From Anaeromyces robustus (lineage: Eukaryota > Neocallimastigomycota > Neocallimastigomycetes > Neocallimastigales > Neocallimastigaceae), in contig MCFG01000037.1 in assembly GCA_002104895.1 (NCBI GenBank), positions 111,001 through 175,000 of the forward strand: 64,000 nt of DNA. The letters are read 5' to 3'. Below are positions 12,301-26,526 of this stretch, one piece after another (position 1 is the stretch's first letter; the number at the start of each line of letters is the position of its first letter). Position numbers and translations under genes: made by a program. The notes beneath the pieces were generated by a model. That model made no database searches. It was not told the origin of the DNA and worked only from the letters and a program-made list of their open reading frames with translations.

Positions 12301-13444
12301 ATTAAATAATTCTTATACATCAAGTATTTCAGATATAATAAATCAGAAAGATAATACAGAATTAGGATGGACACCATTGATATATGCATCATATTATGGT
12401 TATTTTGATATTGTACAGTTTTTTATTGAAAATAAAGCGAATATAGATGAAACTGATAATTTTAAATATTCATCTTTAATGTATGCTTCTCAAAATGGTC
12501 ATATAGAGATTACTAAATATCTTTTAGAACAAAGTGCAAATGATTTACAAAAAAATAAAGATGGAAGAAATTGTTTAATGCTTGCTTCAATTTCAGGTCA
12601 ATTAGAAATAGTAAAATATCTTGTCGAAACAAGTAAAATCGATATTAATGAGGGAGATAGAAGAAGGTGGACAGCTATTTTACATGCATCACAACATCAA
12701 CATATAGATATTGTAAAATATTTATATGATCATGGTGCTGATATTAATAAAGAAGCTGTATTTTACTGGACTCCACTTTTAGCTTCATCTTATCAAGGTT
12801 ATATAGATATAGTTAAATATTTAGTTGAAAGAGGTGCAAAATTAGATCAAAGATGTTATAGTGGAAGTACACCTTTAATTTATGCTGCACAAAGAGGTCA
12901 TATGAACATAGTTCAGTGTTTAGTAGAATCGGGGGCAAATATAAATATTGATAATAATTGGAGTCGAACAGCAATTATTGAAGCGATAAGTAATAATTAT
13001 GACGATATAGCTATTTATTTAATAGAACATGGAGCACATGTTAATAATTTTGATTCCTATTATTCACCACTTATTGTTGCATCTAGACAAGGACTTGAAA
13101 ATGTTGTAAAATATCTAATTGCTTATGGTGCTATTGTAGATGCTAAAAAATATGATACTACAGCATTAAAAACAGCTAGTCAACATGGACATTTAAATAT
13201 TGTAAAATTTTTAATTGAAAATAAAGCAAATATAAATTATAATGGTTATTATAATGGAGATACTCCTATAATGCTTGCTACTATTCATAATAAATATGAT
13301 GTAGTAGAATATTTATTACAACAAGGTGCTGATATTTCTGAACATAAAGCATATAAAGGATCTGTTCTTGATGTAGCTAATCATTATGGTTATATACGAT
13401 TATATCATTTACTTAAAAATTATATGACCTTGACACATATATAA
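9383..13444 (+). CDS. Large ankyrin-repeat protein (1353 residues), paralog of the preceding gene
   Basis: A single exon. Two in-frame Met codons, at residues 1 and 4, are possible starts. The second (MNHDNKIKQL) aligns better with the start of the upstream paralog. Residues 1-245 repeat the same N-terminal block as the neighbour (KIPLFIAIEKNHLKQADLL, then a linker ending in DITNGYNLLIEAAE). About 30 ankyrin repeats follow to the C-terminus. A run of Asn codons encoded mostly by AAC interrupts one repeat at about residues 604-640, and a second less regular spacer lies around residues 900-990. No enzymatic domain, signal peptide or membrane helix is seen. A cytosolic scaffold role is inferred from the fold only. 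Same strand, no introns, and a shared N-terminus indicate ancient duplication with divergence; the copy number of repeats differs by about ten. Confidence 0.93.
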   Translation: MLRMNHDNKIKQLIVENNLYNLKSFIFSNNIKISNFKEGYNDLLIYSIEQNVSEAILKYILSFYGTVNFESITSKIPLFIAIEKNHLKQADLLIYYYNADINFVNRNKDNIIIYLLNKNLLTKKKLIYILKKNVNINFKNRQGIRIIETLIRKKDFSLVNCIFKSLIYQKDTILYLINANKFKFGLSNKQLLDFLDNEKSKIEITKPMFIIAIKNTDEAILNLLLEYEINNNYIFDITNGYNLLIEAAERSNLPMVKLLIKKGVNVNERNFKNSTPLIISAENGDKEIVEYLIEHGANINENNSEGETPLKVAYNKWNYGIAKYLIEKGANVGDTNNSGKTLLIMAIEEGQVEMINFLLQHSNIQIDYEDEKKWTALLFSAKQGNIKIIQQLLERGANLYHRDIYGNTLLLIAAEYGKEEAVKFFIEMKKVNINETNYMGYTALMLASKNGHLSIIQYLIQKGANVKLRNNKGSSCLMVAVLNNHLPVVKYFIENKNNSNCNFKFNINEKKKNGNNLLMYASLNGNINIVKYLIENGTNINSIGFKKSNALIQASYLGHLDVVKYLIQKGININQKDSHGMSALHYSAKNGHQAIVQYLIEYNNNNNNNNNNNNNKDSNNNTNDNNNSIHIDTENGEGNTALIIACYWKRVEIINYLVKQGANINHQNKNGYTALTVAAKRGYFDIVRYLVDNSADINIKTNNNWTVLMYAANLGDLSTVKYLLEKHSANINDVSKDGWSALRCAYKNSFFEDGICSTFIDVTKYLIKNKANINERWENGNTPFLLCINESEDIVQFFIENNDTIDFNLSNDFGETALMKASSKGYLTVVQYLIENKSNINAKDNKGYTALMYAAKKGHFDIVKYLVLNKANIVEYNCQNETAITLGFQGNYNNIIKFLINSISDTFKENIDDFESFKDNQWIKIISVAKYDTPKAIELIRKEKINIQDIKENYTFLTFATLNNCLNLIQLLLLNNSYTSSISDIINQKDNTELGWTPLIYASYYGYFDIVQFFIENKANIDETDNFKYSSLMYASQNGHIEITKYLLEQSANDLQKNKDGRNCLMLASISGQLEIVKYLVETSKIDINEGDRRRWTAILHASQHQHIDIVKYLYDHGADINKEAVFYWTPLLASSYQGYIDIVKYLVERGAKLDQRCYSGSTPLIYAAQRGHMNIVQCLVESGANINIDNNWSRTAIIEAISNNYDDIAIYLIEHGAHVNNFDSYYSPLIVASRQGLENVVKYLIAYGAIVDAKKYDTTALKTASQHGHLNIVKFLIENKANINYNGYYNGDTPIMLATIHNKYDVVEYLLQQGADISEHKAYKGSVLDVANHYGYIRLYHLLKNYMTLTHI

Positions 13445-14069
13445 AATATAAAATTTTTATATATAAATTATTAAAAAAAAAAATTATATATACATATATA
13501 TATTCATTCATAATAATTTTAAAATTTTATTATAATTCTAATTAATAAAAAAAACTTTTTTTCCCTTTTTTATATAAATTTTTAAATTTTTTATAAATTA
13601 AAAATATAATAAATAAATAATTAATAGATATTTTTAATAATTCATTATAACAAATAATATAATGCCAATTTAATGAATATTTATTATATTATATAATAAA
13701 GATTTAAAAAACATAAAATGATACAGAAATATTTATATTTTTTTTTTTTTTTTTTTTTATGTTTTAAATAATCAAGAAATCATTATTGATTAATTAAATA
13801 TATAAAAAATAAAAATAAAATAAAATAAAAAATAAATAAGATAAAATAAAAATATGGAATTTAATTACTAAAAAAAATAAATAGAAAACTTATGATTTTT
13901 TTTTTTTTTCTATAATAAAAAAAAAAAAAAGTAACAATTATTAAATGAAATTTAACAAATAAAAAAAAAAAATTATACACAACATATTTTTTTATTATTA
14001 TTATAAAAAATAACAAATATAATACAATAATAATTTCAACAATAATTATATTATATACTGAAAAAGAAG
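13445..14069. other. Intergenic DNA, no gene seen
   Basis: T-rich and A-rich homopolymer tracts (13737-13760, 13893-13935) and short AAAT runs. It serves as the spacer between the second ankyrin gene and the MYND gene. Confidence 0.7.
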
Positions 14070-16487
14070 ATGGAAAAAATAAATAAAAAAATTAAAATTG
14101 AAGAAGAAATTGAAAATAGATTAAATGATTACTTTAATATAAGTAAAAGATATTTTCCAAAAACGAAAAATCCAGTTGCAAATTTAACACGAGTAATATT
14201 TAAAAACCATATACCTGAAAAACATCCTTGTACTTATTGTCGTAGAAAAGGTGTTAATTTACAAAGATGTACAAGTTGTAAAATTGCCTTTTATTGTAGT
14301 AGAGAATGTCAAAAGAATGATTGGAAAAGAGTATAATTTAAAAAAAAAATTATTTTTTATCAATATATAATATTTATTTTTTGAGATTATTTAAATATTC
14401 ATATTACATATAAATTTATATATATATATGGATATATAAATATATAATATAATATTTAATTTTTAATTTATTTAATTAAAAATTCTATAAGCGCAGAACA
14501 ATAACTTTTTTTTAATCTTTTTTTTTTTTATTATATATATATTGTTTTTTAAAATATTTATATTAAAACAGCATAAAGATGTATGTAAAAATGAAAGATT
14601 ATTACAAAAACAATTAAATAAGGGAGAAAAACATGTAAAATTATATTCATCAAAGCATATCATTAATATCAATACAGGAAGAGTAAATTTTATTTTATCT
14701 TTTTTTATGTTTTTATTCATAAAATTATAATTTAAATAATAAAGATTTTATTAAAAAAAAAAAATTTAAAATTTGTTATTTTTTTTTATTTAAATAAATA
14801 AATATTATAGTTTAATCCATATTTAAAAAATTTTATTAAACATGAGACATTTCGAATTCAGAAATCTAAAGCATTATTAGCAACTCAACAACAACAAGTA
14901 CAACCAAATCAGCAACAACAAAATGAACAAGATATTCAAAATTTTTTTAACAATTTACAAAGAAATAATAGGCATAATGAACGAAATTCAAACCCTGATA
15001 TTGAACTTTCAGAAAAATTAAGAAAAGAATATTTATCAAGCGAAGTAGATTTTCAAGAATTTAGACCAATGAATGACGAACAAGTTACTGAAGCCATTTC
15101 AGAAGTATTAAATTTTAATAAAAAACCTACTGAAAAAGATGATATTATTACTGAACCAATTACAGAAGAAGGTTATCATAATAAAATTGAAACAAATACA
15201 AATACTGAGGTAACACATACAGAAGAAACAAACCCATTAGAAAAATTATATGAATATGAACTAACTGACTTATTTAAAAATATTTATGTTCATCCATATT
15301 CTGGTGATATTATTAGACCTTTATCAAAAAAAAATGTTCTTTTCAAAAATAATCAATTTCCTAGTTTATCAAAATTAGCAAAAGAATCTTTAAGAACATC
15401 TTTGATAAATAAAGCTGAACAATGCTTTAAAGATGATATTAAAGGAAAACAAGAAGAAGGTAGTAGCCATAATTTAAGTAAAATACAAAAAGTTACTGAT
15501 AAACTATTAAAATTACCAGAAAAAGAAATGATTGAAACCATTTTATATATTTTAACGGGAAGTAGTGAAGGTACTTTAGAATGTTATAAACTCCCACCAG
15601 AAATTGTAATAGAATCAATAATTCAATCTCTTAATAAAATAATTATTAATAAGCATGAAATTTTTAGTAATATCGAAATTTTCCATTTATATAGTTCTAT
15701 TAATCTTTGTCATTATGTAAATAACAATGAAAACTATGACTCATTAGAAAATGCTTTTTATTATTCATCCAAAATAATAAAGATTATTGAATATTTTATA
15801 AATGATAATGGATTAAATGCATTAAAAAATAAAACTTTTGTTGGAAAATGTTTTATTTTACATGGAAGAATATTAAAAACAAAAGAAGAGTACGAAGAAG
15901 CAATTAAATATTATAAAAAAGCATTAGTGATTTTTGATGATATAATAAAATTACCTTGTTGTTGGAAAGGTCATGATAAATATTATTATCTAAGACGGTA
16001 TAAAAAATATTCATTAGATAATATTTGGTTAGTTTGTAGATGCTTAGAAGATTTAGGTATTTGTGTTTATATTTTAGGTGAACATCCTTTAGTTGCTCAA
16101 TCTTATTTTAAAAGTAGTTTTAATATAATTAATAGATTTTGGGAACAATTAAAACCACCAAATAATAATGGTAATAATAATAATAACATTAATAACATCA
16201 TTAATAATAATAATGAAGAACAAAATAGTATACAAATTGAAAGTGTTTGGGTTGATAATTTTGCTAAAAAATATAATTTACCAACTCCTATGGTTAATAA
16301 TTTAAAAAATCGTATTGGCATTAATAAAAGAGGTGCTTCAATTATTGAATATGATCCATTAATGGATAGTATGCCTCTTCAATTTGGTATGGCAGCAGCT
16401 GTATTCCAAAGACCACCGCAAAATAGAAATAATAACAATAACAATAACAATAATAATAATAATAATAACAATAATAACAATAATAAC

Positions 16488-16519
<32 letters not shown>

Positions 16520-16823
16520 CAACAATAACAACAATAACAACAATAATAATAATAACAATAATAACAATAATAACAACAGTAATAACAATAATAACAATAA
16601 TAACAATAACAATAACAGCAACAACAACAACAATAATAATAATAATAATATAATACCTTTTACCCAAAACCAAATATTAAATAATAGAACTAATAATATA
16701 AATAATTTTGAAAATATTCCAATTTTAGATCATTATCAACAAGAACAATTAACATCAATTAATAATATACAAAATAATAATAATAATAATATACAAAACA
16801 ATAATAATAATAATAATATACAA

Positions 16824-16881
<58 letters not shown>

Positions 16882-18872
16882 TAGAAATTATTGAATTACC
16901 TATTCAAAATATACCTAATGAAAATGAAAGTAAAATTCAAAAAAAAGATAATACGATACTGTCCTCTAAAAATTCTTTATCAGATATTTCACAATTACCA
17001 TCTAATCCACAACAAATAATATCATCTGATTCACAAGCATCTTCATCTTCATCAACACAAAAACGAACACTTTATCGTGTTAGAGAAATTCATAGATTAA
17101 AACCTGGTGAAAAACCACCACCAGGTGCAACTTTAGTTAAAATTCCTGAAGGTATTGATAATGGAGATCAACCAATACATCGTTTAGAACCTATTCGTGA
17201 TTTACAACCAAATGAACAGATACCGGAAGGAGCTAGGATTATTCATCAAGTTCCAAGAATAATAAATCTTCCACCAGGAGCCAGAATTATACGAAAATTA
17301 GAACCAGGTGAACAAATACCTCCAGGTGCTAGAATTATTCATCTTGGTAATGATAATAATATGCTAAATAATATCTCAAATAACAATAATAATAATAATC
17401 AAAACCCTAATATAAATCGTTTAATACCAGTAAATATAAAAGAAGAATCCTCTACTTCATCAATAAATGAAATGTCTTCAAGTAACAATGATAATTTAAA
17501 TAAAGATAATAATTCATATGATATAATAAAATCATCAGAAAATATTTCGTCATCTTCATCTCATGAAAATAATCTAAATAATAATAATAATAATAAAAAT
17601 GATAATAATAATAATAATATCCAATCAATAAATAATTCAAATTCATATTCAAGCAATGATCTATTAACATCCAATTCACATAATTCAACATCAATTAATG
17701 ATATAGAATTATCATCTCAATCTCAATCACAAACAGAATCACAGCCACAATTGGAATCACAGTCAATACATCAATCACAATCGCAAACTCAACCTCAACC
17801 TCAACCTCAACCTCAACCTGATTATCCATTACCAAATAATGGATTCCGTACATTCGCACCACCACAAATTCTTAACAATCAACCTCAAACTACTACAATA
17901 TATAATAGAATATTTCCTATTAACGATGTAATGCCACCTCGTCAACGTCGTCCAAATCGTAATGGCAGTAATGGTAGAAATGCCATTCATCAATTCCAAC
18001 GTATTCAACAATTACCTCAAGGTGCTGTAATTCCACCGAATGTTAATCCTGAGAATATTCATCATATTGAAGTTGGACAGAATCATGAACCACCATCTCA
18101 AGAGATTATTGGAATTCTCAATAATGTACTTAATACAATAAATCGTGCTGATTCAGATGAAACTGAAATACAACTTTCAATAACAACAAACCAAAATCAA
18201 AATTTAGGACTTGGAGGTCAAAATGCAGGAGACTTAGATGATGATGAAGCAAATCAAATTAATCAATTAGAATTAGATCAACAAATTGATATAGAACATG
18301 ATCATGATATGGATATTGATGAAACAGATTTTGATAATGATAATGATTTAGGTAATGAAGAAAATCTTGTATTTGAATTAGAATCAAACGGTTTTGATAG
18401 TCCAAGTCCATTTGATTTAATAGATTTTGAAAATCAAAATAATGATGATGATGATAATAATAATAATAACAATAACAATAACAATAATAATAATAATAAT
18501 CACATTAATAATGAAAATGAAGGAAGTTATTCTAATGCTGAAAATACTAATATTAATAATAATAACCATGAAGAAAATAATAATGAAGAAGATAATAATG
18601 AAAATAATGAACCAGAAGAACTTATTGAATATCCAACCATTATACAAAGACCTAGACCATGTAAATGTTGTCATTTAAAAACAAAAGATTTTAGAGGTAC
18701 ATGTTGGTATTCACGTTATCAAATGTTTTTAATTACATTAGCACATAAAGTTTCCATGAAAAAAATACATTCTAATTGGCATTTCATTCAACCTGATTTT
18801 ACTGTAGATGGATTAAAAATGTATCGTTTTATTCAAAGAAATCAAGAAACATGGTGGGGTTTTAAAGAATAA
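14070..18872 (+). CDS. MYND zinc-finger protein with helical TPR-like region and long poly-Asn tracts
   Basis: Three exons, 14070-14330, 14572-14682 and 14862-18872, all joined in phase 0, give 1460 residues. Residues 54-92 form a complete MYND finger: C54-x2-C57, C67-x2-C70, C76-x3-C80, H88-x3-C92. Intron 1 splits it, and only splicing supplies the last His and Cys. Next come a Gln/Asn linker, then a mostly helical region (about residues 260-560) with a TPR-like pair around 450 (RILKTKEEYEEAIKYYKKAL). Low-complexity Asn tracts follow (about 647-725 and later). About residues 867-953 carry imperfect Pro/Gly repeats of the type LxPGExxPPGARII. Gln/Pro and Asp-rich stretches come next. A conserved-looking end has a Cys cluster near 1391-1406 (CKCCHLKTKDFRGTC) and a final WHFIQPDFTVDGLKMYRF segment. 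MYND domains bind Pro-rich partners or sit in SET-domain methyltransferases. No SET motif is visible, so it is probably an adaptor or regulator. Confidence 0.85.
16429..16650 (+). repeat. Poly-Asn coding tract (AAT/AAC)
   Basis: More than 70 nearly uninterrupted Asn codons lie inside the MYND gene, mixing AAT and AAC with two AGT/AGC serine interruptions. The codon mixture suggests the Asn run is tolerated or retained at protein level and not a fresh single-triplet expansion. A second, almost pure AAT run lies at about 16769-16880. Confidence 0.9.
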
Positions 18873-20654
<1,782 letters not shown>

Positions 20655-21658
20655 TTATTGATGATAATTTTTCTCAGTATTATTTGTCATTATATCAGAT
20701 GGTAAACTAGCTGCTTCAGTTGCATCATAAGTTTTAATTAACTTTGTATTATAGCTAGAACAATAAGCACATTTATGATAAATGAAATGGAATTTTGCAT
20801 ATGATTTTTTTTCACAATCATTACATAAAATATAACTTCTCCAATTTTTATATTCTTCTGGCATTTGTTGTTGAGCTAAAAGTTGATCAATTCTTTTGAA
20901 ATATTCTGTCATATTAGCTAGTGATTTAAAACATGTAGGACATTGATATGATGTTTGTATATATTCTTTATAACATTTATGATGAATACAATGACCACAT
21001 GGCTATTATATATAAACATTTTTTTAATTACATATATGTGTATTATTTAAGAAAAATTATTGAATATGATAACAATATTAAGTATTATAGTATAAAATAA
21101 AAGTATATAATAAAATAAAAAAAATTTTTATTAATATATTTTAAATATATTTTAAATATCATTAATATTTGTATATTTATATTTAAATATTATTAAAAAA
21201 TAAAGTGATAAAATAAAAATATATTTAATTACCATGAATATGACAGTTGTTGTTGATGTAAACATATATTCACCACAAATTGGGCAATTACTTTCCAAAT
21301 TTCTTTCTATACATTTATGATGACCTTTTAAACTAATTGACATACAAACATTACATGTTTTACAATGGAAATAATCAATACCTAATCCTTTACCAATTCT
21401 ACATATACCACAATCATAACAATGATAAATATTTTTATTTGGATCATTATCCCATAATTTACATTCAGAACAATAATATCTTGCAACTCTTTTTTCACAG
21501 TTAGGATTAATACAAATATCATTTACTGGTTGTACTGTTGAACAATACATACACATCATTCTTACTGTAAGAGCTTTACTATTTATATATAATGATTTCA
21601 GTTTATATTAAAAATAAATTTTAATATTTGAATATATTAATATTATTTAATGAAAGCA

Positions 21659-21690
<32 letters not shown>

Positions 21691-23343
21691 TATTTAATAA
21701 TATTAATTATTTGTATTGCAAACCTTGTTATAGAATGATCTGATACTTCATCATGACAAAATCTACATGGGAACCATTTACCACAACAATGGGCTTGAAT
21801 TTTTAAAGCTCTTTGATAATGTTTACAACCCAAAATATTCTTTTCTTTATTCTTCATATAAAAATTTCAATAAATGTATTATTATTTTTAATATAAATAA
21901 TTAATATTATATATAATTAAATTGTACTTTTTTTTAGTAAAAACAATTACAAGTATTAATAAAATATATATAAAAGTATTTACATGATAAGTAGCTGCTT
22001 TTTCTTCTTCTGTTAATGGTTTATCATAATCTATTTTATCAATGGGTTGGTAATTTGTGATATTATTATTTTGAACTTTATGTTTTGTATTATATGAACT
22101 AGTCATTAAATTCTTTATTTTTTTTTTTTTATTTAATATAAAAAAAAATATATTTCATAAAGATAAAATTATTAACAATAGATTATTTCTATTATTTTCA
22201 TAATAAAATTATATATAATATTTAAAATTTAAAAAAAAAAGTAATTTTTACTTGAATTTTTCTAGCTTTTTCTGATTCAGATAAAGAGGTATCTTTTTGA
22301 ATATCTAGTATTTGTTTTCTAATATTTTGTTGTTTCTTTTGTAAATTAATATCATTCATTTTATTTTCTTCTTCATCATCCTCATGATGATGAGTATTTT
22401 CTATTTCTACTTCTTCATTTAAATGATCATTATTGTTATTATTATCTTCATTTTCACTTGAATATGAAGGATCATAATCATCATAATCATTATCATCATC
22501 TTCATTATCTTCTTCTTCTTCTTCTTCTTCATTTTCAGACATATTATATTCACAACTTTCAAAACTTTCATCAAACTTGTTATCAATATCTTCATAACTG
22601 GTATTTCTACTTAGATTACTACCTGAAGCATATGAATCTTGACGTTCAAAAGATTTTTCCATAATTTCATCATTATTATGTTGTATATCTTCTAAATCAC
22701 ATGAATATTCTGCTGTATCATAAAAATAATCTCGAAATGATGATTCAATATTACTATCATGACAACTTTCTTTACAATTATTATTACAATTTTTGTTACT
22801 ATAATTATGATTTTTATTAGAATTTGAATTATTTTTTTTATTATCTAAATTAGATTGTTGTTGTAATAACAAAGAAGACGGTAATGGTTGATGTTGATGT
22901 TGATAATATTCTTTTTGATTTGAAGTTAAAGATAAAGCTGATGAACTTTTAGAAGATGATGCCATATCTTCAGATTTTATATCATCTATTGAAATAGACA
23001 TAGAATTAGAATTTAAATGAAAAGAACTAAAACTTCCTTCATGATTTACTATATCTTGTAAAATCATATCATTTTCATTTTCAATTATTTCTTCTTCTTT
23101 TTTTGTTTTTAATATATTATTCTCATAAACTTCACCTTCCTCTTCTGTAGTATGACAAATTTCTAATATATTATTAATATTATTACTGATAGTATTTGAA
23201 TTATCTGTTGTCATACAATAATTTTTCTTTTTTTGTATTTCATCATTTTCTTCATTATTGTTAGTATTTGAAGTAGAAGTGAATGGTGAATTTGAATAAG
23301 TATTTAAGTTTCTAGTCTTTTTTTTACTCAATGACATTGACAT
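20655..23343 (-). CDS. CHY/CTCHY/RING zinc-finger E3 ubiquitin ligase (RCHY1/Pirh2 type)
   Basis: Five exons on the minus strand (22252-23343, 21984-22112, 21724-21851, 21233-21578, 20655-21002) give 680 residues. Residues 1-340 are low-complexity Asn/Ser/Glu/Asp sequence. A helical motif across intron 1 (SEKARKIQ-NLM) is typical of fungal CHY-RING proteins. The CHY finger begins at GCKHYQRALK (from about 415) and includes CRFCHDE. CTCHY fingers follow (residues about 459-540, CMYC, CEKR, YYCSEC, CYDCGIC, HCKTCNVC, GHHKC). A RING-H2 domain starts at CPIC (548-551), is split by intron 4, and continues PCGHCIHHKC to CPTC (586-589). A C-terminal zinc ribbon has CNDC (625-628) and CAYC (643-646). 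All expected zinc ligands are present. Family members transfer ubiquitin to targets such as p53 in animals; the fungal substrate is unknown. The long acidic/Asn N-terminus is an addition relative to the animal protein. The first Met is the only one that captures this extension. Confidence 0.92.
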
Positions 23344-26293
23344 TTAAAAAAAGAAGAAAAATAGGATTTTTTTTTTTTTTTAAAAAAAAAAAAGTTATAA
23401 TACTAATATATAAATTATTGAATTCTTGTTATTATTATTATTATTTTAATATGTAATTTTTTTTAATAACTTTTAATATTTAACTTGAATTGATATAAAC
23501 TTTTTTTATTTTATTTTATTTTTTTTTAAAAAAAAACTAAAAATTATAAATGTAAAAGTAAAAATAAAAAAGTATATAATAATATTTTTTTTCTATTTCT
23601 TATTTTATTTTTTAATAAATATATATATATATATTATTTTGGAACGTATTAATTATAAAAAAATTGTGAAAATACTATTTTGATTTTAGTTATCTTCCAA
23701 TTTATATTAATAGTTTTATTAATTTTCTTTTTTTTTTATATATTATATAAAAAGAAGTAAAAGAAAAAAAGTAATTTTTTCTTTTTTATTTTACTAATTA
23801 TAGAAAAATATTAACGTTTTCGTAGATATATGATATTATTTTATTTTTCAAGATAGTTTAAGAATAGTAACAATATTATTATTATATTAACAATAATAAC
23901 ACATATAATAATTATATATATATATATTTTATTATAAAAAATAGAAAAATCAATAATTATTATATAATAAAATAAAATAAAATAAAATAAAAAATTCAAA
24001 CAAAAAAGAGAAAAAAAAAATTTAAAAAAAATATATCATAATTTTAGTTAATCTATATATTATTTAATATTATTATAGATACATTATACACTATTTTCAC
24101 TTTTATTATATTTTTTATATATATTAATATATATTATTTTATATATATTTTTTTATATATATAAATTAAAGTTATACTATTATATATAAATAAGTCAATG
24201 GATACTCCAACAAATGATAAAACCAATTTAACTAAATTTTATTTTTAAAATATATTATAAATATTTCTATCAAACAAATTAAAATTATAAAAGTATATTT
24301 AGTAATCACATTTTATATTTTCATTAAAATATTATGATAAAAAAATATTTTTAATCATAATATATATAAATAAAATAAACTAAATTTATTAATATTAACT
24401 ATTATATATATATAAAAAAGTATATTTTAAAAATAATCTTTTAATTATATAATTTTATTAAATTTAAAAAAGACAATATTTAATAGAGTATATATTAAAA
24501 AAAAATATTCATAAAAAGAAAAAGTTTTAATATTAGTGCAAATTAAAGTTTAAATCATTTCTATCATGTATATATTGAATCTAAAATTATATTATAATAA
24601 ATATTTCTAATTTATTATATTTGATAATTAACTATAATTAATAAAATATTCATCATTTTTTATATATATATAAATATATTATTTTACTATCTTCTTTTTT
24701 CTTTATATTACCTTTCGTTTTTTATTATTTTATTTTTATTATTAATAAATAAAAAAAAAAAAGATTTAATATATAATATTTTAAACATTTGAAAAGTAAA
24801 TTTTCATTAAAAATACAAGCATAAATTTGAAAATAGATTATAATTTTTTTTAATATTTTAAAATAAATTCCTATTGTATAATAAGATATTATTATATAAC
24901 AAACATAAATAAATTATTATGTTTTTATTTTATCAAAGAAAAAAAATTTTTTTAAAGTTTTATTTTCAGAAATATAACATATATAATTAAAGTTTTACAT
25001 TAATAAACAAAAGTCTTCTATTAATTAAAGTTTAATATATTTTAAGCAATGGTAAGTTTTAATATGATGATAAATTTTAATTTTTTGAAAAGCTAAAAGT
25101 GAATATTAAAAAAAGAATTAAATATAATCTATCAATTTTATTTGAAGGTCATATTTATTTAAAGAATTACAGTTCATGTATAGTTCATATATATATTTTA
25201 AATATTATCCTTATAATAATTATCCTTATAATAATTGTATGTTTATAATATACATATTTATATGTATATGCATATACATATACATATACATTATTTTTTA
25301 TTATGACATTTACGTTGTAAATGAATGTTGATAATTGAAATTTTACATAAATCTAATGTGGTCATTATAAAAAAAAATAGATTCATTTTTCTTTTTCAAA
25401 TGAGCAAAAAAAATTATCTGTATTGATAATAGTAAAAAGATTTAAATTAAAATTTGATATATATTGTAACGTTTCATTATTACATAAAATTACTAATTTA
25501 TAAAAGGTTTAATATTAAATATTATAATAATATATAATTATAATAATGATAATTAAAAAAAAAAACTAAGATATGGTAAATGAAAATTAAAATATATATA
25601 TAATGTAAAGTTTTTAAAAAAAATTAATATAAATTATAATTATTTGAAAAAGTCTAAATAAATATTATTATTAATAATAAAAAATGAAAATTAATTTACA
25701 TTTTGTCTACATAAATGTAAACAAAAAATAATAATTAAAATTATTGATAAAAAAAAACAGAGAATTGTTTATATAATATGAAAATATATTAAAAAATATT
25801 TTATTTTATAAGATATTTTTTATTATTATTATTATAATTATTATTTATCATTCGTATTAAGAAGTTCCTTTAATATCAAAGTTCTGTAAATATATGTAAA
25901 CGTAATATTTTATAAAATTGAAAATGAAAAATGTATGACAAATATCTTAATAAATAAATAACAATAATTATATGTAATAAAAAAATAAAAAAATAAAAAA
26001 AAAAATTTATTTTTATTTTTAAATATTAAAAAAGATTTAAATTAATTTGTGTATAATTAATTTTTCCAATAGAATTTAAATATATTAAAAAAAGTTTTTT
26101 TTTTCAATTATAAGTTTTTTTTATTAGGAAATATTTTTTATTTTTTAAGAAATCAAATTTCATTTTGATTTTATAATTAGAAGAAAAAAAAATATATATA
26201 TAAAATCTAAATTAATTTATATATAAAAATCGTTCCAATAAAAAATTCATTTTCACGTCTTTTTTTTCATTTTTAATATTATTTCTAATCAAT
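23344..26293. other. Three-kilobase intergenic region, no gene seen
   Basis: Divergent promoter region between the CHY-RING gene and cwf18. Long A/T tracts, a short alternating CATATA/TATGTA palindromic patch near 25255-25290, and two copies of TATCCTTATAATAAT near 25210. Open frames are short and of low complexity. Confidence 0.65.
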
Positions 26294-26483
26294 ATGGATC
26301 CTAATTTAAATATGCTTAATAATGCTGAAAAAAGAAAAAATAATTTACTTGAACTAAGAAGAAAATATAAAAATAATAATAATAAGAGACAAAGAAATGA
26401 GTAAGTATTAAAATAATTAAATATTTTAAATGTACTATTATCATTTTCTTTTTTTTTTATTTTTTATTATTTAATATTGAAAG

Positions 26484-26526
<43 letters not shown>

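Noticed and set aside
16359-16673. Open frames of Ile/Val or poly-Leu opposite and beside the poly-Asn tract
   Set aside because: Alternate-frame translations of an AAT/AAC run that encodes Asn in the real MYND gene.
24199-24249. Short start-like frame MDTPTNDKTNLTKFYF
   Set aside because: Only 16 codons, no donor before the stop and no credible downstream exon.
25255-25290. CATATA/TATGTA alternating sequence considered as an operator-like palindrome
   Set aside because: Simple dinucleotide-derived repeat with no associated gene nearby.
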